This document shows positions 1-9,262 of a stretch of DNA of 13,060 nt, in pieces. Below the pieces are notes generated by a model. The model was not told the origin of the DNA and did no database searches. It worked only from the letters and a program-made list of their open reading frames with translations. The translations under genes were made by a program, and so were the position numbers. How positions within the stretch are numbered: the stretch's first letter is position 1; every line of letters starts with the position of its first letter. Location of the stretch: contig DHDW01000053.1 in assembly GCA_002399565.1 (NCBI GenBank), positions 16,033-29,092 on the forward strand, read 5' to 3'. Source of the stretch: Bacteroidales bacterium UBA4866 (GTDB lineage Bacteria > Bacteroidota > Bacteroidia > Bacteroidales > P3).

Positions 1-324
1 TCTGAAGAAAGACCTAGAAGAGACTACTCTTCAGACAGAAGAAACGATAACCCAAGAAGAAGCTTTAACAACAATTCTGAAGAAAGACCTCAAAGAGACT
101 ACTCTTCAGACAGAAGAAACGATAACCCAAGAAGAAGCTTTAACAACAATTCAGAAGAAAAACCTCAAAGAGACTACTCTTCAGATAGGAGAAACGATAA
201 TCCAAGAAGAAGCTTTAACAACAACTCTGAAGATAGACCTCAAAGAGACTACTCTTCAGACAGGAGAAACGATAGCCCAAGAAGAAGCTTTAACAATAAT
301 TCTGAAGAAAGACCTCAAAGAGAT
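1..324 (+). repeat. 75-bp in-frame tandem repeat (four full copies plus a partial fifth)
   Basis: Copies start at 1, 76, 151 and 226, and a partial fifth starts at 301 and diverges after about 24 bp. Each copy encodes 25 residues beginning SEERPQRDYSS and ending RRSFNNN. Copies 1 and 2 differ at only two bases. Copies 3 and 4 differ from copy 2 at about six and four bases, several of them synonymous. The unit is a multiple of three, so gain or loss of a copy keeps the frame. Each unit holds six Arg and about five Asp/Glu. Further copies may lie left of the window. Confidence 0.97.
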
Positions 325-1239
325 TTTGGAGAAAAAAGACCAAGAAAAGATTTTAGAGAAAGTAGATATGGTTTTTCAAGAAAGGATTCATCCAATAGAG
401 AATTTTCAGATAGAAAAAGATATAATGATGAAAGACCAGTGAGAAGAAGAGACCATGATGATTCCCGTAGAGAAAGAGGAAACTCTAATGGTTATGATGA
501 AATTTCTTTAGGCATGGATGGATTAATCCGTTTAAATAAATATATTTCAAATTCTGGTATTTGTTCAAGAAGAGAAGCAGATGAATTAATTAAAGCAGGT
601 GCAGTTACCGTTAATGGAGAAGTTGTTTCAGAAATGGGACATAAAGTTTCGGCAGACGATGTAATTGTTTATGGAGGAGAGCGTTTGGTTAATGAAAGAA
701 AAAAATATCTTCTTCTTAATAAACCAAAAGGTTATATAACAACTATGGATGACCCTCGCGACAGAAAAACTGTTTTAGCTCTAATTGGTAAAGCATGCAA
801 AGAAAGACTTTATCCTGTTGGTCGTTTAGATAGAAATACTACTGGGTTACTATTGTTTACTAATGATGGAGAAATGACAAAGAAACTTACTCACCCTTCA
901 TTTGGAGCAAAGAAAATTTACCATGTTGAACTTGACAAGCCTCTTACTCATGCTGACTTGCAAACAATATTAGAAGGTATTGAATTAGAAGATGGAATGA
1001 TTAATGCTGACGACATTCAATATGTTGGAGATGGGGAAGACAAAAGAATTGTTGGAATTGAACTTCATTCTGGAAAGAATAGAATTGTAAGAAGAATTTT
1101 TGCTGCTTTAGGCTATGAAGTATATAAATTGGATAGAGTTGCATTTGCATCTTTAACTAAGAAAAACTTGCCTCGAGGAATGTATCGTTTTCTATCAGAT
1201 AAAGAAGTTTCATTTTTAAAAATGCTTAAAACAAACTAA
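1..1239 (+). CDS. rluB: RluB/RsuA-family 23S rRNA pseudouridine synthase with long repetitive N-terminal tail (5' end outside window)
   Basis: The reading frame is open from base 1, so the gene starts left of the window; 412 codons plus stop are visible. The first ~170 residues are low-complexity (Arg, Asp, Glu, Asn, Ser, Pro), mostly four 25-residue repeats. The enzyme follows: an S4 RNA-binding domain at about residues 175-221 (counting from base 1; LNKYIS...CSRREADELI), then the synthase domain with motif GRLDRNTTGLL. The Asp of GRLD (codon 829-831) is the family's catalytic nucleophile, and the GKNRIVRRIF segment is the conserved C-terminal motif. Family members isomerise uridine to pseudouridine in rRNA; RluB acts on 23S U2605 and RsuA on 16S. 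RluB is the likelier assignment but cannot be fixed from sequence alone. The tail carries about equal positive and negative charge and is probably disordered. A GTG at 439 is not the start, because the frame and repeats continue upstream. Confidence 0.88.
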   Translation, partial: SEERPRRDYSSDRRNDNPRRSFNNNSEERPQRDYSSDRRNDNPRRSFNNNSEEKPQRDYSSDRRNDNPRRSFNNNSEDRPQRDYSSDRRNDSPRRSFNNNSEERPQRDFGEKRPRKDFRESRYGFSRKDSSNREFSDRKRYNDERPVRRRDHDDSRRERGNSNGYDEISLGMDGLIRLNKYISNSGICSRREADELIKAGAVTVNGEVVSEMGHKVSADDVIVYGGERLVNERKKYLLLNKPKGYITTMDDPRDRKTVLALIGKACKERLYPVGRLDRNTTGLLLFTNDGEMTKKLTHPSFGAKKIYHVELDKPLTHADLQTILEGIELEDGMINADDIQYVGDGEDKRIVGIELHSGKNRIVRRIFAALGYEVYKLDRVAFASLTKKNLPRGMYRFLSDKEVSFLKMLKTN

Positions 1240-1278
1240 GGAAAAGCTTTCAAGCGTTAGTATTCATCGCAGTGGTTG

Positions 1279-1303
1279 GTTAAGAAAATAATAAACTCTT
1301 AAC
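1279..1303 (+). terminator. weak inverted repeat between the pseudouridine synthase and asmA-like genes
   Basis: GTTAAGA at 1279-1285 pairs with TCTTAAC at 1297-1303 across an 11-nt A-rich loop. The stem is AT-rich and has no T-tract, so termination would be weak at best. The 89-bp gap (1240-1328) shows no TAnnTTTG box, and no other feature is seen in it. Confidence 0.25.
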
Positions 1304-1328
1304 TAACTAATAACTAATTAGTCTAAAG

Positions 1329-3995
1329 ATGAAGAAAAGATATTTAAAGATTCTATTATGGATAGGAGGAATTTTTCTCTTCTTAGCTTTGGTCGCTGCA
1401 TTAGTTGTTTATATTAACAGGGAAAAGGTTAAGCAAATAATTATTTCTGAAATCAATAAACAATTAGTTACAGAAATTAAAGTATCTTCCATTAAGGTTG
1501 ATTTCTTTTCTACTTTTCCAAGTGCTTCACTTGCGTTTGATGATGTAATTGCTTTTGATGCTTTTCCTAAAAAAGACATTGACAAAAATAATCTCTCAGA
1601 GAAAAAAGAGACATTATTCTATTTCCATAAACTATACTTAACTTTTGACTTTTGGGATATAATTAGGGAGGACTATCAAATCAATAAGATAATTGCAAAA
1701 GATGGAGCTTTCAATATGAAAGTTAATCAAAATGCAGAAGTTAATTATGTTTTTTGGAAGCAAAGTAAAAGCAATAAAGAATCAAAATTTTCTCTTTCTT
1801 TAAAGAAAATAGTGCTTGAAAATATTCAATTCTCCTATAGGAATGATTATAGTAAACAATATTACGAAATTCTTCTTAAAGACACTTATGCAAGAGGAAA
1901 CTTTTCAGACCAAGAACAGAAAATAACAATTAAATCTAAATCCACTATTAATAAAATTCAAATTGACAACCTTGCAATATCCAATAAAAGAGACTTTGAT
2001 TTCGATATAATATTCTCAAATAATACTGTTTCAAAGATAATTCAAATCTCAAAAGGAGAACTAAAGATTGATGGTTTAGCTTTTGACGCAAGAGGAAGTT
2101 TAGAGTATTCGAAGGATAATAAAATTGACCTTTTGGTTAAGAATGATGGTGTTAAATTAGAAGATTTAATAAAGCTTTTACCTCAAAAATATAATAAATT
2201 ATTTAAGGACTTTGAAGGGAAAGGAGAATTAGTTTTTGACTTTAGTATGAAAGGTATTATTAACAATACTCAAATGCCAAGTATTAATTCCAAATTTTAT
2301 ATTAATAATGGTGAGCTTACAAATAAAAAATTAGATATTGCTTTTAGGAAGATAACTCTTAATGGAGATTTTTCAAACGGAGAGAAACGCAATTCTGAAA
2401 CTTCTTTTATTAAGCTGGATAAGTTCTATTTCCAATGGAATAAAGGAATTGTGAAAGGATACGGACAACTATTTAACTTCTCTAACCTATCTGTTGATGC
2501 CTTTTTGGAGTGTAATTTACCTTTAGAAGCTGTGCATAGTTTCATTCAAGACACAAATATAAAAGTCCTTTCGGGCAATCTTAATCTTGACTTAAAACTT
2601 AATGGAGACATAAAGAGTCTAGAGAATATTCCAAAGCATGGTTTTTCTAAAATAAAAATGGAAGGACAAGGAAACATTAAATCTCTTAACTATTCAAATA
2701 TTAATATCCCTCAACTCATCACTAATCTTAACAGCAATTTTGTTTTCAATAATTCCTCAATAAAAATAAGTAGTCTAAGTGCTAATATTGGCAAAACTTC
2801 TATTAACTTTAATGGGAACATAGAAAATATATTACCATTTATTTTTAAACAGACTAAAGCTTTCAACCTTAACGGAAATCTTAATTTAGGTTCTCTCAAT
2901 ATAAATGATTGGCTCAATAAACCGAACAAATCAAATAGTAAAAATACAAATAATAAAAAAGACACTATTTCAGGTGTTGCACTTCCAACTTTCTTCAATG
3001 CTGAACTTATAACAAATATTAATAAGCTAATTTATAAGGAAGCTCAAATTGAAGATTTTCAATCGAAGGTAATTCTCCTAAATGGAAATATCTCATTGGA
3101 AGATATGAACCTAAAAGCCTTTGGAGGAAATGTAAGAGGAAAAGCATCATTGCTTTTAAATTCCAAAAAGCCAAAAATTATTGGTAATATTGAACTTAAT
3201 AAGGTTGAAGCAAGCAGATTCTTTAAAGAGATGAATGAGTTTAATCAAAACTCCATTACAAGTAAAAATATTAAAGGAAATGTAACTGTAAGCATAAGTT
3301 TTTCAGCTGAGTTTCTCAAAAAGAACTTAGAACTTAACAAGGAAAAATTAACTGCAAATATTAAATATAAGGTAGAACAGGGAGAAATAAATGAAGTTCC
3401 TCTTTTAAAAAAGCTATCCTATTTTGTGGAGGAATCTGCCCTTAATAATGTTAAATTCAAAACCATTGAATCAAATCTTTCAATACAGAACTCAAGTATT
3501 ACTTTTGAAGAAATAAAAGTTAAATCCAATACAATTAACTTCTCATTTTTAGGCAGACATAATTTCAACAACAACATTGACTATTGTGCTTCAATAAAAT
3601 TAAGCGAACTTTCAAGCAAAAAGAAAAAAGCAAAACTACAGAAACAAAGAAAGGAATTTGGGGACTTTGAAGAAGATGAAAACTCACAGTTAACCCTGTT
3701 CGTAAAGATTATTGGAACTGTTGATAACCCTCGATTCGCCTACGACTTTAAGAAGAACATGGAGAAGACCAAAGAGAATCTTAAAAGAGATAAGATAAAA
3801 ATTACAAGTTCTATTGATAAAGACTTGAAGTTAGATATTGAGCAAATGAAAACAGACAAAGCTAACTGGAAACGTCAAGAAAAAGGTGAATATATAATTG
3901 AATGGGAAGAAGAAAAAAGCAAAAAAGATACTATAAAGACTAAGGATGACGATTATCAAGAGAATCATACTAAATTTAATATTGAATGGGAATAA
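1329..3995 (+). CDS. AsmA-like envelope protein
   Basis: This 888-residue protein has one N-terminal membrane segment (about residues 8-29, [20 protein letters not shown]) after a short Lys/Arg-rich start, which predicts an inner-membrane anchor with the bulk in the periplasm. The body is a long run of alternating beta-strand-like segments with repeated patterns such as [15 protein letters not shown] and [12 protein letters not shown], as in AsmA/TamB-related proteins of Bacteroidetes. AsmA-type proteins are linked to outer-membrane assembly and lipid transport between membranes; the exact role of this subgroup is unknown. The C-terminal ~130 residues are highly charged and end in two related motifs, IIEWEEE and FNIEWE. 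The ATG at 1329 gives a complete N-terminal anchor. gltX follows after 20 bp, suggesting co-transcription. The family call rests on architecture and composition, not on a single catalytic motif. Confidence 0.82.
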   Translation: MKKRYLKILLWIGGIFLFLALVAALVVYINREKVKQIIISEINKQLVTEIKVSSIKVDFFSTFPSASLAFDDVIAFDAFPKKDIDKNNLSEKKETLFYFHKLYLTFDFWDIIREDYQINKIIAKDGAFNMKVNQNAEVNYVFWKQSKSNKESKFSLSLKKIVLENIQFSYRNDYSKQYYEILLKDTYARGNFSDQEQKITIKSKSTINKIQIDNLAISNKRDFDFDIIFSNNTVSKIIQISKGELKIDGLAFDARGSLEYSKDNKIDLLVKNDGVKLEDLIKLLPQKYNKLFKDFEGKGELVFDFSMKGIINNTQMPSINSKFYINNGELTNKKLDIAFRKITLNGDFSNGEKRNSETSFIKLDKFYFQWNKGIVKGYGQLFNFSNLSVDAFLECNLPLEAVHSFIQDTNIKVLSGNLNLDLKLNGDIKSLENIPKHGFSKIKMEGQGNIKSLNYSNINIPQLITNLNSNFVFNNSSIKISSLSANIGKTSINFNGNIENILPFIFKQTKAFNLNGNLNLGSLNINDWLNKPNKSNSKNTNNKKDTISGVALPTFFNAELITNINKLIYKEAQIEDFQSKVILLNGNISLEDMNLKAFGGNVRGKASLLLNSKKPKIIGNIELNKVEASRFFKEMNEFNQNSITSKNIKGNVTVSISFSAEFLKKNLELNKEKLTANIKYKVEQGEINEVPLLKKLSYFVEESALNNVKFKTIESNLSIQNSSITFEEIKVKSNTINFSFLGRHNFNNNIDYCASIKLSELSSKKKKAKLQKQRKEFGDFEEDENSQLTLFVKIIGTVDNPRFAYDFKKNMEKTKENLKRDKIKITSSIDKDLKLDIEQMKTDKANWKRQEKGEYIIEWEEEKSKKDTIKTKDDDYQENHTKFNIEWE

Positions 3996-4015
3996 CAAAT
4001 AACATAAATATAGAT

Positions 4016-5542
4016 ATGGAAAAACAAGTAAGAGTAAGGTTTGCTCCCTCACCAACGGGGCCCTTGCACATTGGAGGAGTAAGGACAGCATTATATAATT
4101 ACCTTTTTGCAAAGAAACATGATGGTAAATTTATACTTAGAATTGAGGATACAGATCAAGGTCGTTTTGTTAAAGGAGCAGAAGAATATATAATTGAAAC
4201 ATTTAATTGGCTTGGAATAAAATTTGATGAAGGAGTTGGAATTGGAGGAAGTTTTGCTCCTTATCGTCAAAGTGATAGAAAACCAATGTATAAGGATTAT
4301 GCAATGCAACTTTTAGGAAAAGGTTGGGCTTACTATGCTTTTGATACTCCTGAAGAATTAGAAGCAATTAGGAAAGAATATGAATCACAGAAGAAAAACT
4401 TCCAATATGATAATCAAACAAGAGCTAGAATGAGAAATTCTATAAGCTTAAATGATTCTGAAGTAAAAGAACTTTTGGATAATGGAACTCCTTATGTAAT
4501 AAGATTCAAATTTCCGGAGAATACAGAAATTAAAATCCAAGATTTGGTACGAAAAGAAGTTGTTATGAATACAAATATATTGGATGATAAAGTTCTTTAC
4601 AAGTCTGATGGTATGCCAACATATCACTTGGCTAATGTTGTAGATGATCATTTAATGCAAATAACACATGTTATTAGAGGAGAAGAATGGTTGCCTTCAT
4701 GTCCTTTACATGTTATGCTCTACAAAGCTTTTGAATGGGAAGAGGCCATGCCTGAATTTGCTCATTTGCCTTTACTCCTTAAACCTGATGGTAACGGAAA
4801 GCTCAGCAAAAGGGATGGAGATAGATTAGGTTTTCCTGTTTTCCCTTTAGAGTGGAAAGATCCAAAAACCAATGAAATTTCTTCAGGATATAGAGAGAGC
4901 GGATATTTGCCTAAGGCTGTAATTAACTTTTTAGCTTTGTTAGGATGGAATCCTGGAGGAGAGAAAGAACTTTTTGAGATTGAAGAATTAATTGAATTGT
5001 TTTCTATGGATAGAATAAGTAAAGGTGGAGCTAAGTTTGACCAAGAAAAGGCTAAATGGTTCAATCATCAGTATATCCAAATGGAAGACAATGAAGCTTT
5101 AGCTAATGAGTTTTTTAAGATTTTAACTGAGAAAGGGATTAATTCTCCAATTGAATATATTGTAAAAGTAGTTGGATTGGTTAAGGAAAGATGTAATTTT
5201 GTCAAGGATTTTTGGGAACAAAGTTCATTCTTTTTCGAATCTCCACAAGATTATGACCAAAAGCTTATTCATAAACAATGGAAACCTCAAAGTCCAGAAT
5301 ATCTTAAAGAAATATCTCAATTATTAAATGATATAACTTCTTTCTCTGCAAATGAGATAGACCAATTGCTTCATAAATACATTGAGGATAACCAACTAAA
5401 TATGGGGAATATTATGAATACACTTCGCCTTGTTCTTGTTGGAAAAGGGAAAGGTCCTAATCTAAGTGAGATAATCCATTTAATAGGAAAAGAAGAAACT
5501 TTAGAGAGAATAAATAGAGCTATAGAAGATATTAATGCATAA
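4016..5542 (+). CDS. gltX: glutamate--tRNA ligase
   Basis: This 508-residue class I aminoacyl-tRNA synthetase charges tRNA-Glu with glutamate in the cytoplasm, using ATP. The N-terminal Rossmann fold carries [14 protein letters not shown], with the HIGH-type motif HIGG at residues 18-21, and the KMSKS-type motif is KLSKR at 262-266. Other family segments are visible ([28 protein letters not shown]), and the C-terminal third is the helical anticodon-binding domain. Between KLSKRDGD and GYRESGYLP lies an insertion ([20 protein letters not shown]) that I know from Bacteroidetes GluRS. I chose ATG 4016 because the conserved motif begins directly after it. An in-frame ATG at 3986 would add ten unconserved residues and overlap the upstream gene. 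The stop overlaps the next gene's start by 8 bp, suggesting translational coupling. Confidence 0.97.
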   Translation: MEKQVRVRFAPSPTGPLHIGGVRTALYNYLFAKKHDGKFILRIEDTDQGRFVKGAEEYIIETFNWLGIKFDEGVGIGGSFAPYRQSDRKPMYKDYAMQLLGKGWAYYAFDTPEELEAIRKEYESQKKNFQYDNQTRARMRNSISLNDSEVKELLDNGTPYVIRFKFPENTEIKIQDLVRKEVVMNTNILDDKVLYKSDGMPTYHLANVVDDHLMQITHVIRGEEWLPSCPLHVMLYKAFEWEEAMPEFAHLPLLLKPDGNGKLSKRDGDRLGFPVFPLEWKDPKTNEISSGYRESGYLPKAVINFLALLGWNPGGEKELFEIEELIELFSMDRISKGGAKFDQEKAKWFNHQYIQMEDNEALANEFFKILTEKGINSPIEYIVKVVGLVKERCNFVKDFWEQSSFFFESPQDYDQKLIHKQWKPQSPEYLKEISQLLNDITSFSANEIDQLLHKYIEDNQLNMGNIMNTLRLVLVGKGKGPNLSEIIHLIGKEETLERINRAIEDINA

Positions 5543-6329
5543 AAAGACTGCAATGGTAAAAGATTTTAAAAAGATAAAACCGCCCAAATCAATTAATAGC
5601 GTAACAATAATTGGTAAAAATGGAAATGTGAGCTGGCATTTACAAAATGCTCTTTCCTCTTTATCAATTAGCCATACTATTATTTCTTCTAAAGAAGCAT
5701 TGAAAAGGATAGAGTTAAATTCAAATCTTATTATCATTGCAGTTGCTGATTCAGCTGTTGAAAAAGTAGCTAAAAAAATTAAATCTAAGAATTCTATATT
5801 AGTCCATACTTCAGGTTCTTTGGATATGAATATTCTTAAGTCTTATGCTGAAAACTATGGAGTAATTTATCCTTTGCAGACTCTTTCAAAAGAAAAGCAA
5901 ATAAAGTTTTCTGACACTCCTCTTTGTATTGAAGGAAGTTCTGATGAAACATCTAAATCTTTGATGAAGTTTTCAAAGAAGCTTTCAAAAAGGGTTTCTC
6001 TAATTTCTTCAGATAAGAGATTAAAACTTCATTTAGCTGCTGTATTTTGCTCCAACTTCATAAATCATTTAATTGGAATTGCTAAAGAAATTCTTGAAAA
6101 AGAGGATATTCCTGCAGAGATTATTTATCCTTTAGTTATAGAAACTATTCAAAAAGCAATGAACAATAATCCTTTTGAAGTTCAAACAGGTCCCGCTATT
6201 AGGGAGGATTATCATATTATGCAGACTCATTTAGATTTACTATTAAAAGACGAAAAAGAGGTTTATGAAGTCATTAGTAGTAAAATAATAAATCGCAAAC
6301 GAACAAAGATGAAGAATACGAAAAAATAG
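5535..6329 (+). CDS. Rossmann-like DUF2520-family protein (predicted NAD(P)-binding)
   Basis: This 264-residue protein has the two-part layout of the Rossmann-like/DUF2520 family: an N-terminal dinucleotide-binding fold (about residues 20-125) and a helical C-terminal domain. Recognisable family segments are ILVHTSGSL (88-96), the [10 protein letters not shown] block (110-119) and the helical [12 protein letters not shown] stretch. The fold resembles F420-dependent NADP oxidoreductases and the 6-phosphogluconate dehydrogenase superfamily, but substrate and reaction are unknown. The glycine loop reads [12 protein letters not shown] where I would expect a compact GxGNV, so it carries one extra residue. 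ATG 5535 overlaps gltX by 8 bp; an in-frame ATG at 5553 (residue 7) is equally possible because the first ~20 residues are unconserved. The sirtuin gene follows after 9 bp, so the two are very likely co-transcribed. Confidence 0.83.
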   Translation: MHKKTAMVKDFKKIKPPKSINSVTIIGKNGNVSWHLQNALSSLSISHTIISSKEALKRIELNSNLIIIAVADSAVEKVAKKIKSKNSILVHTSGSLDMNILKSYAENYGVIYPLQTLSKEKQIKFSDTPLCIEGSSDETSKSLMKFSKKLSKRVSLISSDKRLKLHLAAVFCSNFINHLIGIAKEILEKEDIPAEIIYPLVIETIQKAMNNNPFEVQTGPAIREDYHIMQTHLDLLLKDEKEVYEVISSKIINRKRTKMKNTKK

Positions 6330-6338
6330 AAATTATCT

Positions 6339-7055
6339 ATGAAAAATATTGTTATTCTAACAGGAGCAGGAATTAGTCAAGAGAGTGGAATTAAAACATT
6401 TCGTGATAGTGATGGTTTGTGGGAGAATTATAAAATTGAAGATGTTGCAAATTTTAATTCATGGCAAAAAAATCCAGATTTAGTTAGAGATTTTTACAAT
6501 CAAAGAAGGAAACAAATTTTTGAATCTAAGCCCAATCAGGCACATATAGAATTACAGAGATTAGAAAAATATTTTAATGTTAGTATTATAACACAAAATA
6601 TTGATGATTTTCATGAAAGAGCTGGGAGTAAGAATGTGATACATCTTCATGGTGAAATAAAAAAAGTTCGTTCTGTTAGAAATCCTGACTTCATTAAAGA
6701 ATTAAATGGATGGGAACTCACAAAAAATGATAAGGATGAATTCGGAGAGGCATTAAGACCTCATATAGTATGGTTTGGGGAGGCTGTCCCAATGATTGAC
6801 CCTTCAATTGATATATGTCAAAAAGCAGATATATTTATTGTTATTGGAACTTCTTTAGCAGTTTACCCTGCTGCTGGACTTATAAATTATACTCCTTCAA
6901 ATACAAAGAAATACTTGATTGACTTGAATGAAGTTAATAAAAATATGAACGGAATTATTTTTATTAAAGAGAAAGCAAGTATTGGAGTAAAAAGGGTTGT
7001 AGATGAAATATTAGAAGAAAATCAAATTTTTGAAAAATCAAATAATGATGAATAA
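6339..7055 (+). CDS. cobB: CobB-type sirtuin, NAD-dependent protein deacylase lacking the zinc-binding cysteines
   Basis: This 238-residue protein covers the whole Sir2 catalytic core. Visible motifs are TGAGIS (8-13), TQNIDDFHERAG (85-96), the catalytic His in HLHG (His104), RPHIVWFGE (140-148) and IGTS (169-172). The pair Tyr53/Arg56 in FYNQRR matches the YxxR signature of class III sirtuins (SIRT5, E. coli CobB), which binds acidic acyl groups; desuccinylase/demalonylase activity, possibly with some deacetylase activity, is therefore inferred. E. coli CobB has a four-cysteine zinc site after HGE. Here that module (about 105-139) has no cysteine, so the fold must be stable without zinc. The enzyme would consume NAD+ and yield nicotinamide and O-acyl-ADP-ribose. 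The 3' end overlaps miaB by about 11 bp, consistent with translational coupling. Confidence 0.93.
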   Translation: MKNIVILTGAGISQESGIKTFRDSDGLWENYKIEDVANFNSWQKNPDLVRDFYNQRRKQIFESKPNQAHIELQRLEKYFNVSIITQNIDDFHERAGSKNVIHLHGEIKKVRSVRNPDFIKELNGWELTKNDKDEFGEALRPHIVWFGEAVPMIDPSIDICQKADIFIVIGTSLAVYPAAGLINYTPSNTKKYLIDLNEVNKNMNGIIFIKEKASIGVKRVVDEILEENQIFEKSNNDE

Positions 7056-8370
7056 AGTTTATATTGAAACTTATGGTTGCCAAATGAATCAGGCAGACAG
7101 TGAAGTTGTGCTTTCAATACTTGGAAATGAAGGTTATGAATTGACAACAGATATTAATGAAGCTGACTTAATCTTAGTTAATACATGTTCTATTAGAGAT
7201 AATGCAGAACAAAGAGTTAAAAGCAAATTAGTGGAATTTGAAGCATTGAAAAGAAAAAATTCAAATTTAAGAGTAGGTGTTTTGGGCTGCATGGCAGAAA
7301 GATTAAAAGAGGAACTCTTTGAACAAAATAAGGTTGTGGACCTAGTGGTTGGGCCAGATGGATACAGAGATATTCCTAGTTTGCTTAGTGAATTCCATAG
7401 AGGTCAAAGGGCATTTAGTGTTATGCTTTCTGATGAAGAAACTTACTCTGAAATTAAACCTGTAAGAATTGAGACCAATGGAGTAAGTGCTTTTGTATCC
7501 ATAATGCGTGGTTGCGAAAACTTTTGCTCCTATTGTGTAGTTCCATATACAAGAGGAAAGGAAAGAAGCAGGGATTATGAATCAATACTAAATGAAGTTA
7601 GGGATTTGTTTGATAAAGGATATCGTGAAGTTACTCTTTTGGGACAGAATGTTAACTCTTATTCTTATGAAAAAGAAAATATTAAAGTTGATTTTTCTAA
7701 ATTAATGGAAATGGTAGCTTTAATTTCTCCTCTACTTAGAGTTAGGTTTTCTACTTCTCATCCAAAGGATATCTCTGAAAACTTGATTGAAGTTATTGCA
7801 AAATATCCAAATATTTGCAAATATATTCACTTACCTATTCAGTCAGGAAGTGCAAATGTTCTTAAAAGGATGAATCGGAAATATACTCCTGAAGATTATC
7901 TTTTTAAGATTGATCTGATAAAAAAACACATCCCCAATTGTGCTATAAGTACTGATATAATTGCTGGATTTTGTGGAGAAAGCATTGAGGATCATAATCA
8001 AACACTTTCTATTATGCGTCAAGTTGGTTACGATTATGCATTTATGTTTCACTATTCAGAAAGACCTAACACTCTCGCAGCAAAAAAATATTCTGATGAC
8101 ATTCCTTTGAAAGAAAAGAAAAGACGTTTAGAGGAAATTATTACTTTACAGAATGAATTATCATATAATAGTAATTTGAATGATATTGAAAAAGAGTTTG
8201 AAGTTTTGATTGAGGGCGAATCAAAAAGAAGTAAAGAAAAGCTTTTTGGAAGGACATCTCAAAATAAAGTTGTTATTTTTGATAAAGATAGTAATAGGAT
8301 TGGAGATTATGTTAAAGTAAAAATCACTTCTTGTACTTCGGCAACTTTGATGGGAGAAAAAGTTAACTAA
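7045..8370 (+). CDS. miaB: tRNA-2-methylthio-N6-dimethylallyladenosine synthase
   Basis: This 441-residue radical SAM methylthiotransferase adds a methylthio group to i6A37 next to the anticodon of tRNAs that read UNN codons. All three expected parts are present. The N-terminal UPF0004 domain has its three auxiliary-cluster cysteines (Cys12 in YGCQMN, Cys48 in NTCSIR, Cys82 in GCMAER). The radical SAM domain has CxxxCxxC at Cys157, Cys161 and Cys164 (RGCENFCSYCVVPYTRG) and the IQSGSANVLKRMNR block. The C-terminal TRAM RNA-binding domain (about 375-441) ends in LMGEKVN. Two adjacent ATGs (7045 and 7048) are the plausible starts, both overlapping the end of the sirtuin gene. A longer reading from TTG 7030 adds residues outside the family pattern. 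It is the last gene of the packed run from 1329. Confidence 0.96.
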   Translation: MMNKVYIETYGCQMNQADSEVVLSILGNEGYELTTDINEADLILVNTCSIRDNAEQRVKSKLVEFEALKRKNSNLRVGVLGCMAERLKEELFEQNKVVDLVVGPDGYRDIPSLLSEFHRGQRAFSVMLSDEETYSEIKPVRIETNGVSAFVSIMRGCENFCSYCVVPYTRGKERSRDYESILNEVRDLFDKGYREVTLLGQNVNSYSYEKENIKVDFSKLMEMVALISPLLRVRFSTSHPKDISENLIEVIAKYPNICKYIHLPIQSGSANVLKRMNRKYTPEDYLFKIDLIKKHIPNCAISTDIIAGFCGESIEDHNQTLSIMRQVGYDYAFMFHYSERPNTLAAKKYSDDIPLKEKKRRLEEIITLQNELSYNSNLNDIEKEFEVLIEGESKRSKEKLFGRTSQNKVVIFDKDSNRIGDYVKVKITSCTSATLMGEKVN

Positions 8371-8405
8371 AGTAATGTTTTGTCAGTAATTAAATTATTA
8401 TTACT
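8371..8405 (+). promoter_or_regulatory. candidate operator half-sites around the wza promoter
   Basis: AGTAAT occurs at 8371-8376 and 8385-8390, and its inverse ATTACT at 8400-8405. The last two form a dyad with a 9-nt spacer lying between the -33 and -7 boxes and overlapping the -7 box. This is a plausible regulator site. The motif is short and AT-rich, so chance is possible. Confidence 0.25.
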
Positions 8406-8409
8406 TTTG
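8379..8409 (+). promoter_or_regulatory. Bacteroidetes-type promoter for wza-wzc
   Basis: TTTG at 8379-8382 and TACTTTTG at 8402-8409 are separated by 19 bp. This matches the Bacteroidetes sigma-ABfr consensus (TTTG at -33, TAnnTTTG at -7). Transcription would begin near 8416, leaving a leader of about 25 nt before the wza ATG at 8441. It sits in the only sizeable gap (70 bp) between miaB and wza. Confidence 0.75.
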
Positions 8410-8440
8410 CATATTATTAAATAAAAATTCCAATCAACTA

Positions 8441-9253
8441 ATGATAAAAAAGAAGAGTTATATAAGCATTTACGCAATTTTAGTCATTCTATTGATGGCA
8501 TCTTGCACTCCACAAAAGGAGCTAATGTATTTTCAAACAAATGATTCTAAAGACACAACTTCAGTATATAAGTACACCTATCCTCAAGGGGAAAGTAACT
8601 ATTCTCCAAATTATTTGCTAAAAGAACGAGATGTTCTATACATTCAAATAAAATCTTCTGTAGATGCTGAAAGTAATAAACTATTCTCAGATCAAAATTC
8701 ATATTATTCTACCCAGAATGAAAGTGGAATTTATCTAAATAGCTATGTTATTGATAAAAATGGAGAAATAAACCTTCCAGTTGTAGGTAAAATAAAATTA
8801 TCTGGAATTTCAATTGAAGATGCTCGAGCAAAGATTGAGAATAAAGTTTCTGAATGGATTGTTTCTCCTGTTGTTATTTGTAAGATGGTAAGTTTTAGAG
8901 TTTCAATTCTTGGAGATGTGAATCGTCCTGGAACTTACACTTTCTATCAGGGCAGTGTTAATGTTTTTGACGTTATATCTGCTGCAGGAGATTTAACATA
9001 TTATGGGAATCGTCAAGAGATTAAAATTGTAAGAAAAGCAGCTAACGAAGACGTTATAATTAAAATCGATTTAAGGAGAGCAGACATTTTGAAAGATCCT
9101 CAATATTATCTCCAACCAGGAGATATTGTTTATGTTCGTTCAAATAAAACAACTAAGAGCTTAAACTATTTTAGTCAACCTCTTAGCACAATTACATCTT
9201 CTTTGTCTCTAATTACAACAATAGTTACATTAGTATTTGCACTTAAGAAATAA
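8441..9253 (+). CDS. wza: polysaccharide export outer-membrane lipoprotein (Wza-like)
   Basis: This 270-residue protein begins with a lipoprotein signal peptide: basic start, hydrophobic stretch, then LMASC with the predicted lipidated Cys22. It continues with TPQKELMYFQ, a start often seen in Bacteroidetes exporters. A poly-export domain spans about residues 55-145 (YLLKERDVLYIQI, INLPVVGKIKL), followed by an SLBB domain at about 150-200 (ILGDVNRPGTYTF, DVISAAGD). The hydrophobic C-terminal segment (about 249-267) probably crosses the outer membrane, as the Wza helix barrel does. It should form the outer-membrane channel for capsule or exopolysaccharide. wzc follows after 9 bp and is its inner-membrane partner. 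A promoter directly precedes it, so it opens the export operon. Confidence 0.93.
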   Translation: MIKKKSYISIYAILVILLMASCTPQKELMYFQTNDSKDTTSVYKYTYPQGESNYSPNYLLKERDVLYIQIKSSVDAESNKLFSDQNSYYSTQNESGIYLNSYVIDKNGEINLPVVGKIKLSGISIEDARAKIENKVSEWIVSPVVICKMVSFRVSILGDVNRPGTYTFYQGSVNVFDVISAAGDLTYYGNRQEIKIVRKAANEDVIIKIDLRRADILKDPQYYLQPGDIVYVRSNKTTKSLNYFSQPLSTITSSLSLITTIVTLVFALKK

Positions 9254-9262
9254 TCATTAAAA

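Noticed and set aside
1..300. CRISPR-like array
   Set aside because: The 75-bp units are directly abutting, in-frame coding and without spacers.
439..1239. Start of the pseudouridine synthase at GTG 439
   Set aside because: The same frame is open to base 1 and encodes the repeat tail; the GTG is internal and the true start is outside the window.
1240..1328. tRNA or small RNA gene in the gap before the asmA-like gene
   Set aside because: No cloverleaf, T-loop or anticodon stem is visible; only a weak AT-rich inverted repeat and short TAACTAA-like repeats.
3986..4015. Upstream ATG 3986 as gltX start
   Set aside because: It overlaps the asmA-like gene and adds ten residues before the conserved GluRS N-terminus, which begins right after ATG 4016.
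2711..5737. Minus-strand open frames opposite asmA, gltX and the DUF2520 gene
   Set aside because: They are shadows of well-supported + strand genes, with low-complexity Phe/Ile/Leu-rich products and no domain.
7030..7044. TTG 7030 as miaB start
   Set aside because: It would add five residues and a 26-bp overlap with the sirtuin gene; the adjacent ATGs at 7045 and 7048 fit the family start.
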